DNA of 64,000 bases, from positions 12,309,747 through 12,373,746 of the forward strand of contig JAPTYO010000011.1 of assembly GCA_036873135.1 (NCBI GenBank), read 5' to 3'. Below the pieces are notes generated by a model. It was not told the DNA's origin, searched no databases, and saw nothing but the letters and a program-made list of their open reading frames with translations. Shown one piece after another: positions 56,490-64,000 of this stretch (the first letter of the stretch is position 1; every line of letters begins with the position of its first letter). This stretch comes from Clarkia xantiana subsp. parviflora. Lineage: Eukaryota > Streptophyta > Magnoliopsida > Myrtales > Onagraceae. The translations under genes were made by a program, and so were the position numbers.

Positions 56490-57224
56490 GTCCTTTCCTG
56501 GTGCAGACTGCAGGTCCCGTACCTTTCTTTTCCTTTTTTTTTTTTAAAATTATTTTTATTTATTTATTTATTATTAATCTGTTATTATATTATTATTATT
56601 GTTATATTATATTGAATATATTAAATGTAGTTGGTTAAATGTGATTAGTAGTTTAATTGTAGTTAATTAAGTTTAATTAAATAATATGTTTAATTGCTCA
56701 AAGTCATGTATATTAGGTTGTGTATTGAGTATGCTTGATAATTTTGGTTTTCAGATTTCTTCTTAATTAGGAGTTTTAGATTGTAATTAGTTTTTACTTA
56801 GGTTTATAATTAATAATATTTTGTATCGGATAAAAGTTTGATTAAATCTTGACATTGTTAGATTAATCTGATATAACATGAATTTAAAGAATAAAATTGG
56901 CAAATTAAGTGAATTGAGTACCGATAGGGCGTAATTAAAAATTGTTTATTTTTAATTCGTAATAGAACCCCCGAACGCGAATTTCTTATCGTAGAGCGAA
57001 TTTCTTATCGTAGAGCGAATTTGTATCTAGGTGTTTAATTCGTTATTCGCTTGGGTAATTTAGGATTCTAGTTAGCCTTATAATTAACTAGTGGTGACTC
57101 TTTCAAAATCTACATTTTCAAAACATAATCGCCTTAGGTCAGATTTTAGGTCTAAACGTACACTCCCAAATATTAAACTTTTGTTGATTATACGATCCGT
57201 GGTGCTAAGTTTCAGTTATCCAGC
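56490..57224. other. AT-rich stretch, possibly an old gypsy LTR edge
   Basis: No gene is seen. A 19-bp unit (CGAATTTCTTATCGTAGAG) is repeated about twice at 56978-57018. The CTAGTGGTGACTCTTTC near 57088-57104 resembles sequence seen around primer sites of some plant gypsy elements, but no LTR partner is present. Confidence 0.35.
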
Positions 57225-57472
57225 TGATACGGTATACTTATATAGAGCTGATGATGAGTAAGTATAATAGTTACAGGGTTATATCGTATTTGGATAGTTG
57301 ATGGACTATCTAGTAATTATGGGTATTATGGTTTATATCAAAGAGCTATGGATGTATGAATGAATATTGATGGAGCTTTTGCCCTCTCTCCATCTCTATG
57401 ATCATATCTTCTTGAACACATCTTCTCCAATCTTAATATTTTCACCTTACTTCTATTGATTGTATCGTATCA
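57225..57472 (+). repeat. 5' LTR of El-5
   Basis: It starts TGATACGG and ends CGTATCA. The first 105 bp recur at 61128-61230 beyond the TRIM. Confidence 0.8.
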
Positions 57473-57473
57473 T

Positions 57474-57485
57474 TGGTATCAGAGC
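57474..57485 (+). promoter_or_regulatory. Primer-binding site of El-5
   Basis: TGGTATCAGAGC lies two bases after the LTR. It is a perfect initiator Met-tRNA type site. Confidence 0.88.
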
Positions 57486-57582
57486 AGTCATCCTCGACTG
57501 TGGTAATTTGTGTGATTCCCGGAGCATTCTTTCCAACTCTAACCAGCTCTCTCCTTTGTTGGGTTCCGTCGCAGGCCTGTAA

Positions 57583-57919
57583 GAGCATCCACAATGCACA
57601 ACCCCAACTTCTATCCCACTTTATGCCACATAAGTGCCACATAATCAATATATAATAAAATAAAAAAGTGTCTTGAGGTTGTCTATTACTACTTCAATGA
57701 TGTCTACCAACTTGGACCTACATATTCTTTTAAATAATAATAAAATTAACACTTTTTTCTACTATACTCTCTCACAATATTAATGATGGGATGTGAGAGA
57801 GTGAATCCCTCCTTGGAGGGATTGGACAAAAAAATTTGTCCATCTCCAATGCAAATGGACAACCCATCTTGCCACATGGAGGAGTTGTCCTTCATTTTTG
57901 TCTTGCATTGTGGATGCTC
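57583..57919. mobile_element. PIF/Harbinger-type MITE
   Basis: This 337-bp element has GAGCATCCACAATGCA and TGCATTGTGGATGCTC ends, flanked by TAA on both sides (57580-57582 and 57920-57922). The 3-bp TAA duplication and these termini fit PIF/Harbinger (Tourist-like) MITEs. Confidence 0.85.
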
Positions 57920-59838
57920 TAATTTTCTGACCCCGGTCATCGCGAATGTCCTTAGCCATCAGTATCCTTCACGGTTTATGTTATGGTAGTTTTTGTTTCT
58001 GCTAATGGATTTTTTTTTGTTCCTGCTGGTTTTCTTGTGTTACTGGTGCTGCCCACTATTGGTTGAAGCTTGCTGGTGCTGTTTGAGTCGTAAATATGCT
58101 CTGGTTTGTTTTGTGCTATTCGAAATCAATTTCTTACAATTTGCTGCTATGGATTTTGCCATACCGCTGCTGCTTCTTTATGCATATAAGGTGTTTGTCC
58201 CCGGAGCCTTTTAGCCGTGGAAGTCCTTTTGTCGAAATGCCCATGAAACATATTTTTTCTAAAGTTGCCGCTAAGTTGCTGGTTCTTGCAATTTCTTTTA
58301 TTATTGGCTGAGAATGGACCTAAGAGCAGAAATGATTAAGCTAGGTGTATTAGCTGAATTATTTTGGAATCGTCTAAACAAGGCACAACAACATGTAGAT
58401 ATTATTCTGGCGGGTAACAAGAAAATAACAAGCATACTGGATGAACTGGCTCAATCATGTTCTCATGAAGAAACAGGGTTGACTCGCTAGATAATGTGGA
58501 AGAAGTCCAGTGGATGTTGAAGTCGGTTTTGTTAATGTTTATGATTCTATTGTTGGGGGCTAAAGAAATTGTTGATATATCTAGTGGAGATGAAGTTGCA
58601 ATACCATGTTTAGATGCAATTTTTGCTGATATTGATCTCAGAGTTGATAAAGATCAGATTACCATGGCATACGACACAAATTTATCTTCAAATTTAGAAT
58701 CTGAAACTTCAGCCATAAGTGAAGAATGTCGAGCCTTGAGGAGCTGGAGTTGTTTTCCTATTTTTGATCTGGAAATATATTTGGTCTAGGATGGTCTTTT
58801 GTGTCAGGTGCATAAGCTGCAAAGTGGAGATTACTTTGGAGGTGTAGTCTCTTAAAAAAATCTTCATGGGTTTCCTTCAAGAAGAAAAAGGTTAGAGCGA
58901 TTTTAGTGCTTTTGATCCTGGAATATATTATATGATCCATATATCAGATAGTTAAAATCTTGTCGGTGCAACAATCTCTAAAGAATTTGCTAGATTGGGG
59001 GCTGATCGAGCTGGAAAGATACGACCATGCAAATGTTACATGTTATGTACTGGGAAATACTTTTTGAATGAGATGTCTGCCAATGGAATACAATCAAGTC
59101 TTGATTTCAATTGGCTAGCTTCTACAACCCCTGAGATACTGATTTGAGCACTTGAGATCCTTTATTCTCTTGGAGTGCTTGTTGATGATGCTAAAAGAAA
59201 TTGTATCCCTTTTGCGATAAATACTTTCCGATGGCATGTCAGAGTACTTTCATGTTGATAGATTCTCAAGGGAGGTTAAACATGTGGAAGGCGATGGCTA
59301 TAATCTTGGGATTAATAATGTCGTTTTTTTTTTTTTTTGGTTAAAGGAAATTATAGATACATTCACTTCCTGTTAAAGATGAAACGTCCCAACTGGATGG
59401 TATAGTCTTCTTTTCCCTTGTTGATCAAATGTTTGATTATCAAAAGGATGTTCTTAGTTTGATGGATTCAACTTTGTGGCGGGAAGTAAATATCTTGAAA
59501 TTCTTGATATCGGGCTATTAATGTTGACATCATCCGCAATGAAGAACTTAATTAGGCTATTCCTCTCCAGCCTTGATGTATACTCTCCGACTTGATTTTT
59601 TCAAACAACAATTCAATCACGAGAAGATGAATAATAATAGATTATGATGGATTCATTAGTCCCGAAAATTTTGCATTTACCTTCATGTGGTCACATGTTC
59701 TAGATTATGATGGCTTCTACGGTTTCAGAATCTTTCATGTTGCATTTGATTTTGTTTTGGCTCTTATTTGGAATTATGACGGGTTTAATGGTCATCCCGG
59801 ACACACCTTAAGAACAAAGTGTTTTGAAGGAGAGATAT
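57920..59838 (+). other. Interior of El-5 without recognisable genes
   Basis: Scattered short open stretches (for example a 58-codon one around 58317-58490 and a 97-codon one at 58496-58789) match nothing I recognise. Composition is less AT-rich than the flanks. It may be decayed coding DNA, either the element's own or captured. A poly-T run lies at about 59322-59338. Confidence 0.4.
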
Positions 59839-59845
59839 ATGATAC

Positions 59846-61127
59846 TCATGCAGCGTGATGAGGATAGATGGAACAAAAACTCGTTGATTCTAGGGGAATG
59901 CCGAGAATTTGTTGGATAGAGGTGCAAAAATTCGTTGATGCAGAAAAATGCCGAAGAATTGACGCGGGGTTGAGGAAAACCTCGATTTTTTTTTCATTAA
60001 TCAATAATCTCAAAAACTGAATGCAAACAAAGACTAAAAAAGTTAAATACTGTAAAGAAAAACACTAACACTAGGAAAACATTTAAAATTAACAACAAAG
60101 ACCCAAACAAAACTGAGAAATTACAAAAAAAACCGAAATAAACATAAAACTGCAAATTTGACCATCTAGACGAATGAATTTGGCCGAAAAACATTAAACC
60201 CCATATGAACTATAGGTCTTGCTCAGATCATCGTTTCTGCATAAAAATATGTATTCGCACTCCAAAATATGACACTTCAACCACATCATTCTCTCCGGGA
60301 AGAGAACATTCGCCCTGGAATATTACGCAACGAAGGCCAGTAATAGGAAGCAGGAAGAAGAACACAATTTGCCACAGCAGCATAATTTTTTTCACGCGAA
60401 GCGGTGTTCGAGGGTGGTCTGGGTGCCGACATTGGGGTTGATTTTCCTTTTGGCTTTTACCCGAAATCGGAGGTCAAGAGGCCTTCGAAGTAGCTCCTGG
60501 CGGTCGGGGAAAGAATGAATTCAGGATCACAGAAGGTGGGGTGATGGTCGATCATCGCTGTGAATTCTTCATCTTCAACGTACTCATCATAAATTGGATT
60601 ATCAAGAATAACAACAGTTCTGGTATGATATGGGCCAACCAATCAAGGAACGGCATCGCGCGGAATCTTCGGCTCTGATACCAGTCTGATGCAGCGTGAT
60701 GGAGATAGATGAGACAAAAACTCGTTGATTCTAAGGGAATGCCGAGAATTTGTTGTATAGAGGCGCAAAAATTCGTTGATTCAGAAGAATGCCGAAGAAT
60801 TGACGCAGGGTTGAGGAAAACCTCGATTTTTTTCATTAATCAATAATCTCAAAAACTGAATGCAAACGAAGACTAAAGAAATTCAAATACTGTAAAGAAA
60901 AACCCTAACCCTAGAACAATATTCTAAATTATCAGCAAAGACCCAAACAAAACTGATAAATTACAAAAAAGACTGAAATAATCATAAAACTGCAAATTTG
61001 ACAATCTAGACCAATGAATTTGGCCGAAAAATGTTAAACCACATATTTATATGGGTCTTGCTCAAATCGCCGTTTCTGCATGAAAATATGCATTTGCACG
61101 CTAAAAACTGACACTTCAACCACATCA
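59846..61127 (-). mobile_element. TRIM (terminal-repeat retrotransposon in miniature)
   Basis: This 1282-bp element has LTRs at 59846-60288 (443 bp) and 60687-61127 (441 bp) around a 398-bp interior, flanked by a perfect 5-bp duplication GATAC (59841-59845 and 61128-61132). Next to the right LTR, GGCTCTGATACCA (60671-60683) is the complement of a Met-tRNA primer site, so the element runs on the minus strand. The interior holds only a 61-codon ORF. The LTRs are clearly similar but show a number of differences. Confidence 0.93.
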
Positions 61128-61230
61128 GATACGGTATACTTATATAGGGCTGATGATGAGTGAGTATAATTGTTAGAGGAATAACTGTATTTGGGTAGTT
61201 GATGGACTAACTAGTAATTAGGAGTATTAT

Positions 61231-61760
61231 TGTAAGGACGTTTATGTCGGGGCGGTTGGATGTCGACCCGAATGCTCGTCCCGCAGGTGAAATTCCTCAT
61301 TCTCCTGATCCGTTATCCCTTTCTCTTCCCGTAATCCGCTTCCTTGTCGACCTGCACGGGGGGTAAGCCGGGGGTGGAACCGACGAACCCTCTCGGATGC
61401 TTAAATTAGTACAGTGTTTTAGAGAGAGAAACTAGAGAGAAGGCATAGCTCAAAATGTGTAATAAATCACCAAGTACCAAATGAGAAGAACTTGGGCACT
61501 ATATATAGGCCTCAAGGGAGATTAAAGCGGTTAATGACGCCGTTAACTCCTAAACGTGCTTTATTAACATGTAATGAAGGGTTAAAACCTTTGTAATAAT
61601 AGGAGAGTTCGTGGTATTGTGTAAGGGTTGGACATGCAAAATATTTCCGGTCTCGGCCAGGCGTGATCCGGATGGCGGTCTCCCGGACGTCGCGTACACC
61701 CTTTGGTCGGGCACATTATGTCGTTCAGGGGTAGTACTGAGGCCCTTGTGATAAAACGTA
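61231..61760. other. LTR-like GC-richer stretch
   Basis: A stretch unlike its flanks is bounded by GTAAG on both sides (61231-61235 and about 61760). It has a minus-strand CCTATATATAG box near 61499-61509. It could be a solo LTR of an unidentified family, but TG/CA ends do not fit the GTAAG borders well. No coding is seen. Confidence 0.3.
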
Positions 61761-61860
61761 AGTAGACTATTTTATCCTTCCAAATTTCAATCTCAATGCT
61801 AAATTAAGAAAGTTTCAGGTTTCCAAAAATAGGGATTGATATATATAGAAGAATTACAAG

Positions 61861-61868
61861 TATAAATA
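61861..61868 (+). promoter_or_regulatory. Candidate TATA box of the phytocyanin gene
   Basis: TATAAATA lies about 150 bp upstream of the start codon, within an AT-rich stretch that also has TATATATAG at about 61840-61848. Either could serve. The choice is an inference from distance alone. Confidence 0.4.
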
Positions 61869-62010
61869 AAGAAGCTTAATGTACTTACTAATTACCAGAA
61901 ACAAACATATATTTCCATCCCTTCTTCTTCTTCTTGTTGGAAAAATAAAATAAAAAATCCCATTCTTATTCTTTAATTAATTAATTAATAATTAATTTGT
62001 TTGTAGGATC

Positions 62011-63452
62011 ATGGCTTCAAATTTGACAACTCTGATTTTCCTTGTTGTGGTTACTTTCATGGCGGTAACCACTACCGCTCATGATCATCAACACGATCAT
62101 GATCATGATCATCATCACGATCATAATCACGACCATCATGATCACGATCATGATCATCATGATCACGATCATGACCATCATGACAACCGTAAAAAGAATT
62201 CGAGCCCCAAGAAGATCATCGTTGGAGGTCCGGAAAAGAAGTGGACTTTCGGGTTTGATTACACAAATTGGGCTATAGAGAATGCACCTTTTTATGTCAA
62301 CGATATTCTTGGTAAGAAATGTCTTCTACTTTTCACTCTTTTTGTAATGCCTAACTAATCTAATTGAGTCTAACTGCGTGTCTACTACTTTTACTTAGGC
62401 TCATAAAATAAAGCATTACGCTTTCAATTAGGTTTGACTAGTGCATTTTCTTACACTTATATGATTACTTATTTCTACCCAATTATGTACAAATCAATTA
62501 TATCATAATCTACCCTTTTAAAACGTTTGACATCATATTCAGTCCAGAATCTTTGCGTCAATAATGTTTACGAACTTCGAGGGTTACATACTTTACTTTT
62601 TAAATACCCCGCAGGATTCACATGCTAACTATTATGGGTCTTTCTATCATGCTCCAAGAGTACCATGCTTTTGATATTATTTTTTTTTTTTGTGTTTTTC
62701 TATTGGCCAAAAGGTGAACTTAGGGGGAAATTGATATTACTAATAGTATGATGCAAATATTTGGCGTGGTTAAAAAAATTTCATATTTTTTCATACTTTT
62801 AAAGTTTTACATATGTTACAATTAAGTCCATTCTAATAATAAAAAAAACCAAAAGTATGGTGCTCTTGAAAGAAAAAACCCAACTATTATATCTCTCAAT
62901 GGTAGTGATCTTTCCATGCAAGCTCAATCACAATCCCGAATTGGCTTTGTACTATTATGTAAGGACCTAAGTCCGAACGACTGTTATTACTTTCGTAACA
63001 CAGACCGACTGCCCGTTGTCTTCACTTGAAGTTGAATAATACATATCTTACTTATATGAGATTTATCAAATCACTTTTTTTTCCTATGTGATATTCTACA
63101 AATGAGGAGTTTAAATATGATTATAATGGAAAGTTAAGATTATTGATTGATGTAATTAAAAAAATTAATTGCGCACCTTGCAGTATTCAAGTATGATGCA
63201 CCAAGCGAAAAAAACAGTCGTCCCCACAGCGTCTACCTGCTGGATGACATTACAAGTTATAGAAAATGTGATCTGAAAAATGCCACTTTGTTGGCCAAGA
63301 CATCTCAAGGTACAGGAAATGGATTTGAATTCAAGCTAAAACAAAGGAAGCATTACTACTTTGCATGTGGAGGAGGCAATGGAATCCACTGCAACGCCGG
63401 CAAGATGAAGTTTTTCGTTGTGCCGCTCAAAGAAGGCGTCGTCTTTCATTAA
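62011..63452 (+). CDS. Phytocyanin-like blue copper protein with His/Asp-repeat arm
   Basis: Exons 62011-62311 and 63184-63452 join through a GT-AG intron to give 189 residues. Residues 1-23 form a signal peptide. Residues 24-58 are almost only His and Asp (HDHDHDHHH pattern), a likely metal-binding segment. From about residue 69 a plastocyanin-like domain follows (IIVGG...W.FGFDYTNW, DILVFKYDAP). Candidate copper ligands are H115 (PHSVYLL), C162 (YYFAC) and H169 (IHC); C129 and C170 would form the usual disulfide. The Cys-to-His spacing is longer than the usual CX4H, and the position after HCNAG is Lys174 with Met175 next, so the axial ligand is unclear. It is probably extracellular. No GPI-type C-terminal tail is present. 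AATAAA follows at 63538-63543. Confidence 0.88.
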
Positions 63453-64000
63453 ACAAATTTCGACGATCCTCTTTCAACTTTAAAGACATGATTACATCAA
63501 ATTTATTGTATCTATCTCTATAGAAAAAGTATATCGCAATAAAGCTTGTTTGCAATTTTTATAATTTGTCTTTTTTTTTTTCCCGGAAACAACCGTTCTG
63601 CGTGCATAATCTCCTAAAAGTATTTGGCCAAAAAAATCTCTAAAAATATATATATTATGTTAACTACAACATAAGAAATCTAGTTGTTTTCTAAGAGGGG
63701 GGCTTATTTAATTTATATATATAACAATGGAAATTTACATATTTTCTAGAAAATATTGAACATCTTGTTCAAATATCGTGTTTCATAGGAAATCACTTCT
63801 AACGAAAAGATTCTATAAAAAAAAAATTCGAAATTGTGATGATAATTTCTTATAATTTTGTTGTTAAATAAATGTCAAAATTGTGTAATATGTACCAAGG
63901 ATATTCGATAAAACAAGACAAAATTGATTCAAATTATTATAAAATTATGCAAGTGCATAATTGTTTCCCTTAAAAATTTGCTTTTCAAATTATCGATTTT
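63453..64000. other. Phytocyanin 3' region
   Basis: The 3' UTR carries AATAAA at 63538-63543, then AT-rich DNA with no gene to the window edge. Confidence 0.6.

Larger units (their letters stand above)
57225..61230 (+). mobile_element. Copia-type LTR element El-5, 3' LTR interrupted and truncated
   Basis: A 248-bp 5' LTR (57225-57472, TGATACGGTATAC to CGTATCA) is followed by a perfect Met-tRNA primer site. The interior contains a MITE and no recognisable gag or pol. A purine tract (GAAGGAGAGATATA, 59825-59838) leads into a 3' LTR starting at 59840. That LTR is split after six bases by the TRIM, resumes at 61133 and breaks off after about 100 bp. With no coding capacity it is a non-autonomous element. 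Confidence 0.78.

Noticed and set aside
56490..57180. Complete gypsy LTR
   Set aside because: Only a primer-site-like TGGTGACTC motif was seen; there is no partner LTR, no TG/CA borders and no duplication.
62081..62278. Ile/Met/Thr-repeat ORF overlapping the phytocyanin exon
   Set aside because: It is the shifted-frame reading of the His/Asp repeat DNA.

Overview
The window is from a plant nuclear genome, most likely a eudicot. The evidence is AT-rich intergenic DNA, small GT-AG introns, plant-type genes (a LARP6 with a PAM2 motif, cyclophilin-40, a phytocyanin) and a dense, nested load of plant transposable elements. Only three host-type genes can be read. A La-related protein 6 gene lies at 18.4-22.6 kb (+) and has lost the centre of its La motif. 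An apparently intact CYP40/SQUINT-type cyclophilin lies at 36.2-39.3 kb (+). A two-exon blue-copper protein with a His/Asp-repeat arm lies at 62.0-63.5 kb (+). No rRNA, credible tRNA or CRISPR is present.

The rest is mostly mobile DNA. One Ty1/copia-like family appears four times: El-1 (1-5098, -, entering from the left edge), El-2 (5694-13725, +, complete with both LTRs), El-3 (about 43.3-46.6 kb, -, only the 5' half) and El-4 (47915-56477, a palindromic rearrangement whose two LTRs point in opposite directions). The copies share an LTR of about 595 bp, an initiator-Met tRNA primer site and a leader of about 2 kb with two conserved hairpins. El-1, El-2 and El-4 also share a gag-to-RT spacer too short for protease plus integrase. 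El-1 carries a canonical zinc-knuckle gag. El-2, El-3 and El-4 carry a different gag-like ORF, which in the two copies that reach its end has a basic tail and no zinc knuckle.

Other elements are a scrambled Ty3/gypsy remnant of Tat/Retand type (23.1-30.7 kb) with an antisense multi-exon gene, and a 4.2-kb non-autonomous LTR element (31540-35740) filled with two tandem arrays. A further LTR element (57225-61230) has its 3' LTR split by a 1282-bp TRIM (59846-61127). DNA transposons with readable target-site duplications are three hAT-type elements (14213-15565, 34584-35473, 42192-43019), a small element nested in the first (14454-14948), a CACTA-type MITE (17348-17630), two 9-bp-TSD Mutator-type foldback elements (20095-20624, 46633-47148) and a PIF/Harbinger-type MITE (57583-57919).

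The nesting gives a relative chronology: hAT into a gypsy-like LTR, MITE into hAT, Mutator-type element into a satellite-like array, and TRIM into a copia-type LTR. All assignments rest on reading motifs, TSDs and pairwise similarity inside the window. No database search was possible.
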